Source: SbD1 sp039679945 (lineage in GTDB: Bacteria > Desulfobacterota > Syntrophobacteria > Syntrophobacterales > Syntrophobacteraceae). From it: DNA of 64,000 nucleotides. A program made the position numbers and the translations under genes. Positions 8,799 to 17,995 of this stretch are shown here, piece by piece; position 1 is the first letter of the stretch, and each line of letters opens with the position of its first letter. Under the pieces are notes generated by a model that worked only from the letters and a program-made list of their open reading frames with translations, was not told the origin of the DNA and did not search any database. The stretch spans positions 24,521 through 88,520 of the forward strand of contig JBDKTY010000292.1 in the NCBI GenBank assembly GCA_039679945.1, given 5' to 3'.

Positions 8799-11700
8799 TC
8801 AGTCGGGGTTTATTTCCATCGCACCGGATTGTTCGAGTCCTGAGGCGGCCGCCTTGTGCCGGTGCAGGAAGCTGAACACCACCGGCACAAAGAACAGAGT
8901 AGCTATTGTGGCCATAATGAGACCTCCTATTACCGCCCGGCCAAGAGGCGCGTTCTGTTCGCCCCCTTCGCCAAGGCCCAGCGAGATTGGAAGCATGCCG
9001 ATTATCATCGCGAGCGCTGTCATGAGTACCGGACGCAGGCGTCCAACACCGGCCTTCCAGGCCGAGGTCAAGGGGTCTTCGCCCCGGAGTAGACTATTCT
9101 TTGCGAATGACACGACCAGAACGGAGTTTGCGGTTGCCACACCCATGCTCATGATGGCGCCCATCAAAGCCGGCACGCTCAATGTAGTAATCGTGAGGTA
9201 GAGCCCCCAGACCACTCCGGCAAGCGCCCCGGGAAGTGCGGTTATGATAATGAAAGGGTCCAGCCAGCTCTGGAAATTTACAACCAGCAGAAGGTAGACC
9301 AGTATGATCGCAAGCACGAGGCCTATTCCAAGCCCCGTAAAGCTGGACTGCATCGTGTCCGCCTGGCCGCGCAGCCTCATGAAGCTGCCTCGAGGCAAAT
9401 CCTTCTCGGTTTCGGCAATTATCGGTTTTATGTCTTTTAAGACCCCGCCCAGGTCACGTCCGCTTACACCGCCATATACATCGATCACCGGCATTACGTT
9501 ATAATGGTTGTAAGTGGGCGAGCCGACCTTGCGCTCGAACGAGGCCAGGTTGGCGAGCACCTGGGCGTCATTTTTCCCGGCCACGCTCACCGGGATGGCA
9601 TTTAGCGCATCGAGCGAGTCCATTGAATGCTCCGGGACCCTGATATTCACGAGATACTGGACGCCGACTCTCGGATTAAGCCAGTAGTTCGGCTGGACCT
9701 GGCTGCTTCCGCTGAGGCTAAGCAGCACTGAACCGGCAACATCGCGCTCGGATAAGCCGATCTGGGATGCCTTCGCGCGGTCCACCGCAAAGTGAATTTC
9801 AGGTTGATCGGCGGGCTGTTGCACGCGCAAGTCCACGGCGCCCGGCACCTTGCGCAGTTTCTCCAGAAGGCCGACCGCGATGGCCCTGTTTCGCTCACGA
9901 TCCTTGCCAACGATTTGGATGTCAAAAGGAGCGGGCAACCCGAAGTTTATCGTCTGGTTCACAATGTCGGCGGGCAGAAAGTAGAATGTAGCGCTTGAAA
10001 ACTCCCGGTTTAGCCGGGCGCGCAAGAGATTTACGTATTCGGCTGTTGGCCGGTGCCCACGAGAGAGTGAAACGAGAATATCCGCATCGCAGGTTCCGGT
10101 CAGACCATTGTCTATGTATGTAAGAGGTATCCCCCCCGAAGGGATACCGATGTTGTCGAGCACACCGGCGATCTCTCCGGCCGGGATTTCCTGCCGGATC
10201 ACCTTCTCGACCCGGTCAACAAGCCGGGTGGTTTCCTCTATACGGGTCCCCGTTGGGGCACGAACATGGAGACGAAACTGACCGGCATCGACGGATGGGA
10301 AAAAGTCCTGACCCAGTGAGGGAATTAAGCAACAACTTCCCGCACAAAATGCGAGGAACAGGCCGGCGAACAGCGTACGCCGCTTCAAGATCTTTCCTAG
10401 AAGACGATGGTAGCCATTTCTGAAACTATTAAAACCATTCTCGAACCCATGTTGAATAGCCACAAACGGCCGCCGGAACGGGGCGACCGCGCTTATCCCT
10501 TCGGCATGACCTCCGTATTCGATTCCTCGGTAGAACCACATGACCAGGGTCGGAATCAAGGTTCGCGATAGGGCATAGCTGGCCAATACGGCAAATACGA
10601 CGGCTTCGGCCAATGGAACAAAAAGGTAGCGCGCTACGCCGGACAGGAAGAACATCGGCACAAACACGATGCAGATGCAAAGAGTTGACACGAAAGCGGG
10701 CAGGGCGATTTCCGCCGCTCCATCGAGAATCGCCTGAATTGTCGATTTCCCCATGGCCATCTGGCGGTGGACATTTTCCAGTTCCACGGTTGCATCGTCT
10801 ACCAGAATGCCGACAGCCAGAGCCAGACCTCCGAGCGTCATCAGGTTGATGGTCTCGCCAAGGGCGCTGAGCACAACCAGCGAACTCAGAACAGAAAGTG
10901 GTATCGAGATGCCGATGATAAATGTACCGCGCCATGAACCAAGGAACAGGAGGATCATCAAAGCGGTCAATGCAGCCGCGATCACTCCTTCAATCAGCAA
11001 CCCGTTCACTGCGGCCCGCACGAACAAGGACTGATCCGCGAATTCCTTAACCTCTAACTCAGGCGGGAGGCCGGTAAGGATTCGCGGCATGAGCTTTTTG
11101 ATTCCATCAACGACGCCGAGGGTTGATGCGGAACCGCTCTTAAAAACGGTGAGCAGCACCCCGCGCAACCCGTCGAGCCGGACTACATTTTGTTGCGGCA
11201 TATACCCGTCATGGACCTGCGCCACATCGCCTACCCGAATTACCGCTCCATTGACCGTCTTGATCGGCAGGTCGTTGAGTGCCGTGAGCACCGAGGGACT
11301 GCTGTTCAGCGCAATGTTGTATTCGATTGGACCGATTTTGGCGGTGCCCGTCGGCAAAATCAGGTTCTGGGCGTTAAAGGCGTTTACCACGTCCTGCGGG
11401 GTGAGCCTTTTTGCCTCAAGGGCCGGAAGATCTATATCAACGGCGACGACCCGCGCCTTTCCCCCGTAGGGATAAGGCACGGAAGCCCCGCGTACGGTCA
11501 TTAGACCGACCCTGAGCTGATTGAAAGCCAAATCCTGTAGTTCCTGCTCGGAGAATTTCTTGCTGGCCAAACTACATTGAAGAATCGGAACGGTCGACGC
11601 GTTGTAGCGGATAATAATCGGCGGGTTCACGCCAGGGGGGAGGAAACGCATGACGGACTGCCCGCTTGCCGTTATCTGAGATACCCCATCCGAGATCGAT

Positions 11701-11999
11701 GTGCCCGGCTGGAGGAAAACCTTGATCACTCCGGCGCCGTTGTATGCGGTGGATTCTATATGCTCGATATCGGCCACCTGGGCGCTTATCATGCGCTCAT
11801 GATTGTAGACGATCCGTTCCTCGATCTCTTTGGCGCTCAAGCCGTTGTAGAGCCAGATTGCGCTGACGACGGGTATATTGACGGCCGGAAAAATGTCCGT
11901 CGGAGTGCGCAACAGCACGAAAGGCGTAAGCAGTAAAAGCACCAGGGCGGCCACCACAAAGGTATAGGGGCGGCGCAGGGCAAGTCGAACGATCCACAT
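8799..11999 (-). CDS. RND efflux permease (HAE-1-like, AcrB superfamily)
   Basis: At 1066 residues with the 12-helix, two-loop pattern, this is a full-length RND pump. The paired aspartates of TM4 are present (LAVGILVDDATVELENVHR), as required for proton relay. In TM10 the usual AxKNAI motif reads VATANSVLVVSFAK, so the Lys corresponding to AcrB K940 is replaced. GIPSGGIPLTYIDNG and YNHYNVMPVIDVYGG lie in the porter domains. An AAGGAAG ribosome site stands seven bases before the start. The sequence is closer to the drug/hydrophobe (HAE) type than to metal CusA/CzcA pumps, but the surrounding metal-type sensor genes leave the substrate open. Confidence 0.92.
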   Translation of the reverse strand: MWIVRLALRRPYTFVVAALVLLLLTPFVLLRTPTDIFPAVNIPVVSAIWLYNGLSAKEIEERIVYNHERMISAQVADIEHIESTAYNGAGVIKVFLQPGTSISDGVSQITASGQSVMRFLPPGVNPPIIIRYNASTVPILQCSLASKKFSEQELQDLAFNQLRVGLMTVRGASVPYPYGGKARVVAVDIDLPALEAKRLTPQDVVNAFNAQNLILPTGTAKIGPIEYNIALNSSPSVLTALNDLPIKTVNGAVIRVGDVAQVHDGYMPQQNVVRLDGLRGVLLTVFKSGSASTLGVVDGIKKLMPRILTGLPPELEVKEFADQSLFVRAAVNGLLIEGVIAAALTALMILLFLGSWRGTFIIGISIPLSVLSSLVVLSALGETINLMTLGGLALAVGILVDDATVELENVHRQMAMGKSTIQAILDGAAEIALPAFVSTLCICIVFVPMFFLSGVARYLFVPLAEAVVFAVLASYALSRTLIPTLVMWFYRGIEYGGHAEGISAVAPFRRPFVAIQHGFENGFNSFRNGYHRLLGKILKRRTLFAGLFLAFCAGSCCLIPSLGQDFFPSVDAGQFRLHVRAPTGTRIEETTRLVDRVEKVIRQEIPAGEIAGVLDNIGIPSGGIPLTYIDNGLTGTCDADILVSLSRGHRPTAEYVNLLRARLNREFSSATFYFLPADIVNQTINFGLPAPFDIQIVGKDRERNRAIAVGLLEKLRKVPGAVDLRVQQPADQPEIHFAVDRAKASQIGLSERDVAGSVLLSLSGSSQVQPNYWLNPRVGVQYLVNIRVPEHSMDSLDALNAIPVSVAGKNDAQVLANLASFERKVGSPTYNHYNVMPVIDVYGGVSGRDLGGVLKDIKPIIAETEKDLPRGSFMRLRGQADTMQSSFTGLGIGLVLAIILVYLLLVVNFQSWLDPFIIITALPGALAGVVWGLYLTITTLSVPALMGAIMSMGVATANSVLVVSFAKNSLLRGEDPLTSAWKAGVGRLRPVLMTALAMIIGMLPISLGLGEGGEQNAPLGRAVIGGLIMATIATLFFVPVVFSFLHRHKAAASGLEQSGAMEINPD

Positions 12000-12027
12000 A
12001 ATCCAACTTCCTTATGAAAACTACTTC

Positions 12028-13215
12028 CTAAAACGCAATAACCGAAATCGTGGTTCCCGCAAGAACCACCCATAAAATATCCAGCTTGAAAATAAGAGCG
12101 GCAAAAGCCGCGGCCGCTAGAGTCGCATGCGCCCAGTCCCAATGAACGTTCAGCCCGAACCGGATCGTGACGGTAAAGAGAAGCCCCACAAAGGAGCACA
12201 AAATGCCGCCGATAGCCCGGGTAAACCATGGTGAAGTCCGCACCCTGTCGAACCAGGGAGCAATACCGATAAGAATCAGAAAAGAGGGGAGGAATATGGC
12301 AACGCTGGCGACCAACGCGCCGGGGGGGCCATCCAGCAGATAACCCACGAAGGTTGACGTGATTACAATGGGACCCGGAGTGAACTGCCCCAGAACAATC
12401 CCGTTTAGAAACGTTGGGCCATCCATCCAGGATCGGACCTCGACGATCTCGTGGAACATGAGTGGAACCGAGGCAAAACCGCCGCCAAAGGCCATAAGAT
12501 CGATCCTGGACATGAGCACGGCAAGATGGAAGAGTCCGTTTCTGAAAAAAAAGAGCAGCAAAAAACCGGATACTGAAGTCAGGACAAAGGCCAGCAAGGG
12601 GATGGTCGTGTGCGGCATCCTTGCTCCATCCAAAACCTTCGGGGCGGCCGGTCTATTGTTTAGTATCATTCCGAGGAGTGCAGCCAGGAGGAGGATGAGG
12701 GCAGGGTTTGCCATGAACCAGAAAAACGCTGCCGAAACAATCGCGATGAGCCCGTTCTTCCAGGTCTTTAATGAAGTCTTCCCGAAGGATAATGTTGCAT
12801 TGGCCACAACAGCGACGATAACGGCCTGAAGTCCGCTGAAAGCCGAAACGACGGCCGGAAGTTCATGCATGCGCAAGTAGACGTAGGAGAGCGCCAACAT
12901 TAGGAGAAACGCGGGAAAAATCATTCCGATGTAGCTTACCATTGCCCCGGGCACCCCACGGACCTTGAGCCCGATATAAGCGGCCATCTGCATGACGGTC
13001 GCTCCTGGAATAGCCTGGCAAAGCGCCACACCATCCTGGAAGGACTGTCCATCGAGCCACTTTTTGTCTCCAACTGCCATTTTGCGTATGTAGGCGATCA
13101 TGGCCGGACCACCAAACGCGGTGGCCCCCATCCTGAGGAAAGAGCCGAATAGATGGGGAAGTGATGGGCTATCAGTCGCATGATCGCCTTGAGGCGTGTC
13201 GCACCGAGGGAACAC
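12028..13215 (-). CDS. chrA: Chromate transporter ChrA, two-domain form
   Basis: About 395 residues contain two homologous CHR domains. The first has FGGPAMIAYIRKMAV and AIPGATVMQMAAYIG; the second has MAFGGGFASVPLMFHEIVE and GQFTPGPIVITSTFVGYLL. Each half supplies about five membrane segments. ChrA exports chromate from the cytoplasm by proton antiport. The start is ambiguous: GTG 13215 lies ten bases after an AGAGGGA site, GTG 13224 overlaps the upstream stop, and TTG 13251 would overlap the sensor gene by 35 bases. Lying between a metal-type sensor gene and an RND pump, it is co-transcribed with both. Confidence 0.88.
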   Translation of the reverse strand: MFPRCDTPQGDHATDSPSLPHLFGSFLRMGATAFGGPAMIAYIRKMAVGDKKWLDGQSFQDGVALCQAIPGATVMQMAAYIGLKVRGVPGAMVSYIGMIFPAFLLMLALSYVYLRMHELPAVVSAFSGLQAVIVAVVANATLSFGKTSLKTWKNGLIAIVSAAFFWFMANPALILLLAALLGMILNNRPAAPKVLDGARMPHTTIPLLAFVLTSVSGFLLLFFFRNGLFHLAVLMSRIDLMAFGGGFASVPLMFHEIVEVRSWMDGPTFLNGIVLGQFTPGPIVITSTFVGYLLDGPPGALVASVAIFLPSFLILIGIAPWFDRVRTSPWFTRAIGGILCSFVGLLFTVTIRFGLNVHWDWAHATLAAAAFAALIFKLDILWVVLAGTTISVIAF

Positions 13216-13216
13216 C

Positions 13217-13717
13217 TTATTCACTCCCTCTACCTGCCGGGTACTGCCCAAAAGGCTTCAGCATGGGAGGACACGCCTGGTCTCCGGCTTCGACGCGCGC
13301 CTTTATCAGCCCAAAGAAGCGGGTTCGTTGTTCAGGTGTCAATATGGCGCTGCCACGCAACAGATGAGCTATAGTTTGGGCCTGAATGACCTCTTGCAGT
13401 TGCTGGATCTCTTTTTGCTTACTGCCGAGAGCTTGCTGATCGGCGCGTATTGTTTTCAGGAGTTCGATAAGTTCTATCTGCTTTACTTTGATCTCCTGTT
13501 CCAAGACCCGTAGCCGGGCATGAAAGGCGTTACGTTCAGCTTCGAATCGGGCAAGCTGGTCGGGTGACAAATCGAGTTGAAGAAAAAGAGGCCCACCGGG
13601 ATTCGACTGGGGCACTCCGCTAATCGAAGTCAGTTTGAAAGCCAAATAGGTAGCGACAAAAAATACGTTCAAAGCGAACGAGGCGATGACCAGGATCTTT
13701 TTGATGTTTTCTTTCAT
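13217..13717 (-). CDS. Periplasmic heavy-metal sensor/resistance protein (CnrX/CpxP-like)
   Basis: The 166-residue protein has a single N-terminal membrane anchor (ILVIASFALNVFFVATYLAF) and a long helical periplasmic domain with two LTxxQ-like motifs (LSPDQLARFEAERNAF and LTPEQRTRFFGLIKAR) separated by a Lys/Glu/Gln-rich coiled-coil helix. This is the Metal_resist/CpxP-Spy-CnrX fold. It follows a sigma/anti-sigma pair as CnrX does in cnrYXH, where the periplasmic sensor relays metal binding to the anti-sigma factor. The family assignment is good; the metal sensed is unknown and the CnrX role is inferred from gene order. Confidence 0.78.
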   Translation of the reverse strand: MKENIKKILVIASFALNVFFVATYLAFKLTSISGVPQSNPGGPLFLQLDLSPDQLARFEAERNAFHARLRVLEQEIKVKQIELIELLKTIRADQQALGSKQKEIQQLQEVIQAQTIAHLLRGSAILTPEQRTRFFGLIKARVEAGDQACPPMLKPFGQYPAGRGSE

Positions 13718-13814
13718 GAGCCTACCTCAAGAAGCGCCGGAATGGAGGACCTGTTGTTTGAAAGGCCCTTGGCGGCGACCTTACGCCGGAACCTGCGTTA
13801 TTCCCGCGTTAAGT

Positions 13815-14333
13815 TCATCGTCTTTCGCCCTGTTCTTCCGGCGCTGTCAAAGTCAGTGTAAGATAAGCGGAGCCCAACGAGGCCGGTGGACTCGCGTTGA
13901 ACCACTCCAGTCCATCAAGCCTTTCCGCCCCGGTGGGCGCGGTTTGCCGGTTTCCCGAAAGGCAAACCTCTTTGCTCATGAAAGTCCCGAGCAGGCAGGC
14001 CAGCAGAACCGTCGCGCAGGCTGCCAGGCGCATGGAAACCGAGATTTCGGAAAACCATCGAAGCGGATGCCAGGCAAAGGGCGACAGAGGTTTCTTCTCT
14101 TTCGTCAAGCTGGCCCGACTGCGGGCCTCAGCCATCACACGCGCGGCAAAACCCCGCGGCAGTGGAGGAATGGCGAGACTGTTTAGACTGTCTTCCGCCT
14201 GGCGGATGCGCTCAAGTTGTCCCCGGCAAGAACGACAGACCGCGAGATGTTTCTCCATTTCGAGCACGGTCTTTGGCGATAGTTCCCGGTCCAGGTAGGT
14301 GCTCAAGCGGGAAAGAACGTTTTTGCATTTCAT
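13815..14333 (-). CDS. Anti-sigma factor with zinc-finger (ZAS/zf-HC2) domain
   Basis: The 172-residue protein opens with the zinc-binding anti-sigma domain: Cys at residue 3 and the HxxxCxxC motif in EMEKHLAVCRSCRGQLE. One membrane helix follows near residue 105-125 (RLAACATVLLACLLGTFM), then a short periplasmic tail. It should hold the neighbouring ECF sigma factor at the membrane until a signal arrives. An AAGGAGAG site lies directly before ATG 14333; an in-frame ATG at 14348 would place that site inside the gene and is rejected. It lies 76 bases after the sigma factor. Confidence 0.87.
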   Translation of the reverse strand: MKCKNVLSRLSTYLDRELSPKTVLEMEKHLAVCRSCRGQLERIRQAEDSLNSLAIPPLPRGFAARVMAEARSRASLTKEKKPLSPFAWHPLRWFSEISVSMRLAACATVLLACLLGTFMSKEVCLSGNRQTAPTGAERLDGLEWFNASPPASLGSAYLTLTLTAPEEQGERR

Positions 14334-14409
14334 ATTCTCTCCTTTCAAAATGTATAAACGAGCGAGCAGGCAAAAACCCCCGCTCTCAATTCAGTTTTTC
14401 TCAGCTTTT

Positions 14410-14943
14410 TTATAAATCGGACAGGCGGGCTTGTAGGGAAGTCCTTGCGCGTGAAATGAGCCTTTCAACCGCTTTGCTCGTGACGCCCAGGATCTGTGCG
14501 ATTTCCGCGTAACTCAGACCCTCAAAATGCTTTAGGAGCATGGCTGCCCGCTGGTTATGAGGAAGAGCATCAAGCGCTTTGCGAACCTGCTCTTCGTGCT
14601 GTTCCTCTATCAGGCTCCCCTCGGGACTGCGTGATGGGTCCGGCATTTCGGGCATTTCGCCAAAGGTTGCAGGTTGTTTCTTGCGAGTGCGGTCAATGCA
14701 AAGATTGGTTAGTATGCGGTAGAAATAGGTGCAAAAGTTGGATGTTGGGCGATAACGCGGAGCGGCCTCTAAAATCCTGAGAAAAGACTCTTGAGCAATG
14801 TCCTCGGCTTCCATCGAATCACCGAGGAACCGATAGGCAGTCTTCCAGGCAAAATGCTGAAAACGTCGAACGAGTTCGCTGAACGCATCAAGGTCTCCAA
14901 CGGCAATGGCTTGCATGAGTTCTTCATCGGTAGCCCTTGTCAC
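14410..14943 (-). CDS. ECF-type RNA polymerase sigma factor (RpoE-like)
   Basis: The 177-residue protein has region 2 (DAFSELVRRFQHFAWKTAYR and DIAQESFLRILEAAPRYRP, with LTNLCIDRTRKK) and region 4 (LDALPHNQRAAMLLKHFEGL then YAEIAQILGVTSKAVERLI), with the short linker typical of group 4 sigma factors. A GTG start at 14943 is preceded by AAGGA at about 12 bases. It heads the leftward operon that continues with anti-sigma factor, sensor, ChrA and the RND pump, and probably drives its own operon. No convincing ECF promoter could be assigned by eye in 14944-15060. Confidence 0.92.
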   Translation of the reverse strand: MTRATDEELMQAIAVGDLDAFSELVRRFQHFAWKTAYRFLGDSMEAEDIAQESFLRILEAAPRYRPTSNFCTYFYRILTNLCIDRTRKKQPATFGEMPEMPDPSRSPEGSLIEEQHEEQVRKALDALPHNQRAAMLLKHFEGLSYAEIAQILGVTSKAVERLISRARTSLQARLSDL

Positions 14944-15254
14944 GTCTATATCGAGTCCTTCTTTCCCGGAAGTAGAGCGCGGGGAAGTCCATGGCCGATA
15001 TGCTCCCCCACCCTTTCATCAGAGTTTTTCAGCTATTTCTTTTCTCCTTCATAAAAGTGGTCCCTAACCACTCCGTGACAGTGGAAATCCTCGATTTGTC
15101 CGGGGAGCACTTCTCGCGTCTTCCCGCAAGCCTTTGCGATTTGCCACGGCAGCATTTACAGATCTGGTTCATCTCCATTCCACGACAAGTCACTTCGACC
15201 GATGCGGTTTGGACCTGCTTAGTGCTCCACTGTAATGTGGTGCGGCAATATAAA
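14944..15254. other. Upstream region of the efflux operon
   Basis: This stretch must hold the promoter of the sigma-factor operon and the 3' flank of the secreted-protein gene. AT-rich DNA with a run TTTTTCAGCTATTTCTTTTC lies around 15024-15043. An 82-codon leftward frame (15029-15277) overlaps the end of the secreted-protein gene, has Cys-rich content but no ribosome site, and is not accepted as a gene. Confidence 0.35.
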
Positions 15255-15839
15255 TCATTTCTGTTTAGTGACAACAAGTACCCTGGTGTCGTTTCCGGGG
15301 GTAAATGAACTTGGCTTGATCTTCACCCCCGGGCCACTTGCCGCAAAGGTCAGCGTATTCCTATCTATTTTGTAAATTACCAGGCACAGCTTCCCTATAT
15401 AGGCAGGATCACTGGACTCTTTCACATGCAAATTCAAATACTTTGGAGTCTGGGTATTATCGCATGCATATTTCCCGCTATACCACTCCTTGTCGGGTCC
15501 CTTGATTTCAAACTTGCCGTTCAGAGTAAAAGAGACCGACCACTGTCCGGAACGACTCGGTTCGTGTCCTGTCCAGATCCCGGAAAGCTCCTCCCTGCCT
15601 CTGACGGTTCCGGTTGTCCCCTCATACTGGGTATCATCACACCCGGATATATAGATTGTTACCTTTTCAGTCTCATCATCGGAGTCGTACTGAACATCAG
15701 GGGCGGCGGCAGCCAGGTAATAGCCTTTTTCGGGCGAATTGGCGGCACGGGCAAGGGGCATATGAACCGGATCGAGAATGATGCCTGAGAATGTCAGATG
15801 TAACATAATAATCGAAGAACAAACGAAATAGCTTTTCAT
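15255..15839 (-). CDS. Secreted TIGR03067-like domain protein
   Basis: The 194-residue product has a signal-like N-terminus (YFVCSSIIMLHLTFSGIIL) and a C-terminal beta-rich region. There, GQWSVSFTLNGKFEIKG, KYLNLHVKESSDPAYIGK, YKIDRNTLTFAASGPG and a final VLVVTKQK follow the order of motifs in the TIGR03067 family (a lipocalin-like domain common in Planctomycetes). The role of that family is unknown. The similarity is by motif pattern only and is moderate. The gene stands alone, divergent from the decayed stretch to its right. Confidence 0.6.
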   Translation of the reverse strand: MKSYFVCSSIIMLHLTFSGIILDPVHMPLARAANSPEKGYYLAAAAPDVQYDSDDETEKVTIYISGCDDTQYEGTTGTVRGREELSGIWTGHEPSRSGQWSVSFTLNGKFEIKGPDKEWYSGKYACDNTQTPKYLNLHVKESSDPAYIGKLCLVIYKIDRNTLTFAASGPGVKIKPSSFTPGNDTRVLVVTKQK

Positions 15840-16861
15840 CCCTGGTCCTCCGTACTATCAGTGCTGTTGAATGCAATGTTAAATTTTACAAGCATGCGGA
15901 TCAACAATCATCTCAATGTGATCAGTTTGTGGACTCATAGTGAAAGTCCGCCGAACCCTTCAGGACAAATCAATCCACCGCCGATCCGACCCCGGAGAAA
16001 GACAGACCAAAACAATCCGGTTCCAGATACAGCAGGCCATCTCGCATCGGTACGCGTCAAGTCTTCCATGCCCTGCCCCGTTTTGCATCGTTTCCCCCAA
16101 ACCTCCGCTGGCGAACTGCTGGAGTATCAACTGGTGAATCTCATCTGCTGTTTGGGACTGAGCGGGTTTTCTCCTCAACCATGCGCTCGACAACCTCCCA
16201 CCTAAGTTCCGGCTGTAAACCGAGAATTTTCCGGGCCGAGGGATCAAACTCACCGACTTTTTCCCTTGGCTGGAAATCGGAAACCAGAACAACCCTCAAA
16301 GACTATAACAGTTCAGATCGGGAAAACTTGCGGTGCGCACTGCATTATTTTCCATAAAGCGAAGAATTGATTCATTCTTTTACGATCAGCGCAAGAACTA
16401 CGACAAGGAAGCGGCCAACGCGATCGGCACGGAATACGTTCGGGCCGAGCTTTTGCCTGTCGCTGATACGGCGAAAGTGCAGATGCTGCTTCTGATGAAC
16501 CTGTTGCCAGGGGAATAGCCTGTCTTAGATTTTGTGTACACCGATGATATATTGGCGCCCCACGGGTCAAAGCTATTGGTCTTGATAACAGAGGACAATC
16601 ACCACGGAAGATAATCCCACGGTCCAACCCCGTTTGCCGCGTTCAGGCGAGCCCGCGCCATCTTCTGAAGCGGAAACCACCATGGGCGCCGTCCGATTGG
16701 AGGATTTCGCCGATAGCCCGAGAAGTAAAGCCGACGACGTTTCGCATCCGCGGCGCTTCTCGCGAACTCACGTCGGCTGGTCCGTTGGAAGCGATTGGTT
16801 ATGGAGTTCTCGCCACTGACAAGGGCAACTGACCCCGGGAAGGATCGACCAAGGTCTGATT
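15840..16861. other. Decayed intergenic region
   Basis: About one kilobase has no intact gene. It contains a DUF4239-like fragment (see 16333-16518). It also contains a leftward 53-codon open stretch (about 16141-16299) reading VGEFDPSARKILGLQPELRW, which looks protein-like but was not recognised and is cut by a stop. The rest has no identifiable content. The pattern suggests old gene remnants. Confidence 0.4.
16333..16518 (+). pseudogene. Fragment of a DUF4239 (bestrophin-like) membrane protein
   Basis: The 61-codon frame reads FFYDQRKNYDKEAANAIGTE then YVRAELLPVADTAKVQMLL. This matches the conserved centre of DUF4239 proteins, where a (Y/F)xxRxxxVxxEANAIGTxYLR motif precedes LLPxxxxxxxRxLL. 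The N-terminal membrane helices and the C-terminal half are missing, and no ribosome site stands before the GTG. It is best read as a remnant. The family link rests on motif memory and should be searched. Confidence 0.5.
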
Positions 16862-17989
16862 ATGCCAAGGCACCTGATTTTAGCCGGCGGTGGGCATGCC
16901 CACCTGACCTGCCTGAAGAATCTTAAGGAATTCGTCCGCCGGGGCCATGGGGTCACCGTCATCGGCCCCTCTTCCCATCACTATTATTCCGGCATGGGGC
17001 CGGGGATGCTGGCGCAAACTTACCGTCCCCGGGAAATCCGGTTCAATATTCAGGAAATGGCCCGAATCGGAGGCGCCAGCTTCCTGAAGGGAATGGTGGA
17101 AATGGTCAAGCCGGCGGAAAAACGCTTGGTCCTGACCTCGGGCGAAGAGGTTTCCTATGATGTGGTCTCCTTCAACACCGGCAGCACCGTACCCACCGCT
17201 GACCTGCCGATAGCGCCGGACGCCGGGGTGTTCACCGTCAAACCCTTGGAACAACTCATTCAGGCCCGGCAGCGGATCAAAGATCGACTTATGGGAAAGC
17301 CCCACCACATCCTGATTGCCGGAGGCGGGCCGGCGGGCTTGGAGATTACCGCCAACTTGTGGCGTCTGGCCTCGGACATGGGGGGCGATGCCAGGATCAC
17401 CCTGGTAGCCGGCAGGCGGCTGATGGGGGATTTTCCGGAAAAAGTCAGGACGCTTGCACTCCAATCGCTGACTGCCCGTCGGGTGGAGGTTATCGAAGGA
17501 ACCTACCTCAAAGAGGTGCAAACCAACCTGGCCCTTCTCGAGGACGGGCGGATGCTCCCTTTTGATATGCTCTTCCTGGCCCTGGGGGTGCGGCCCACGG
17601 GCTTGTTCCGGAATTCCGGACTCCCCACGGGACCGGATGGCGGCCTGTTAGTCAATGATTTCCTACAGTCGGTGGCCCATCCGGAAATATTCGGAGGTGG
17701 CGACTGCATTAGCTTTCAACCCAGGCCCCTGGATAAAGTGGGCGTTTACGCCGTCCGGGAAAATCCCATATTATTTCACAACCTATTGGCGGCCCTCGAC
17801 GGAGGAAATATGCGGCGTTTCAAACCGGGTGGGCCGTATCTCCTGATCTTCAATCTGGGCAACGGCCGGGCCATCTTTTCCAAAAAACAGCTCGTCTTTG
17901 ATTCTCGGCTGGCCTTCTGGCTCAAAGACTACCTTGACCGGCGGTTCATGCGGAAGTTCCAGATTTCCGGCGAACTGGAAGAAGCGTAG
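16862..17989 (+). CDS. FAD-dependent pyridine nucleotide-disulfide oxidoreductase (SelD-associated type)
   Basis: The 375-residue protein has two dinucleotide-binding folds: HLILAGGGHAHLTCLKNLK at the N-terminus (FAD) and HILIAGGGPAGLEITANL around residue 150 (NAD(P)). Motifs LFLALGVRPTGLFRNSGLP and HPEIFGGGDCISF close the FAD site. The GGGHAHL start is characteristic of the TIGR03169 group, often fused to or beside selenophosphate synthetase SelD. Here it stands alone and no selD is in the window. The fold is that of NDH-2/sulfide:quinone reductase-like enzymes. No redox-active CxxxxC disulfide was seen. Substrate unknown. Confidence 0.82.
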   Translation: MPRHLILAGGGHAHLTCLKNLKEFVRRGHGVTVIGPSSHHYYSGMGPGMLAQTYRPREIRFNIQEMARIGGASFLKGMVEMVKPAEKRLVLTSGEEVSYDVVSFNTGSTVPTADLPIAPDAGVFTVKPLEQLIQARQRIKDRLMGKPHHILIAGGGPAGLEITANLWRLASDMGGDARITLVAGRRLMGDFPEKVRTLALQSLTARRVEVIEGTYLKEVQTNLALLEDGRMLPFDMLFLALGVRPTGLFRNSGLPTGPDGGLLVNDFLQSVAHPEIFGGGDCISFQPRPLDKVGVYAVRENPILFHNLLAALDGGNMRRFKPGGPYLLIFNLGNGRAIFSKKQLVFDSRLAFWLKDYLDRRFMRKFQISGELEEA

Positions 17990-17995
17990 AAGAAT

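Noticed and set aside
15029..15277. 82-codon Cys-containing leftward frame
   Set aside because: It overlaps the end of the secreted-protein gene, lacks a ribosome site, and shows no family features.
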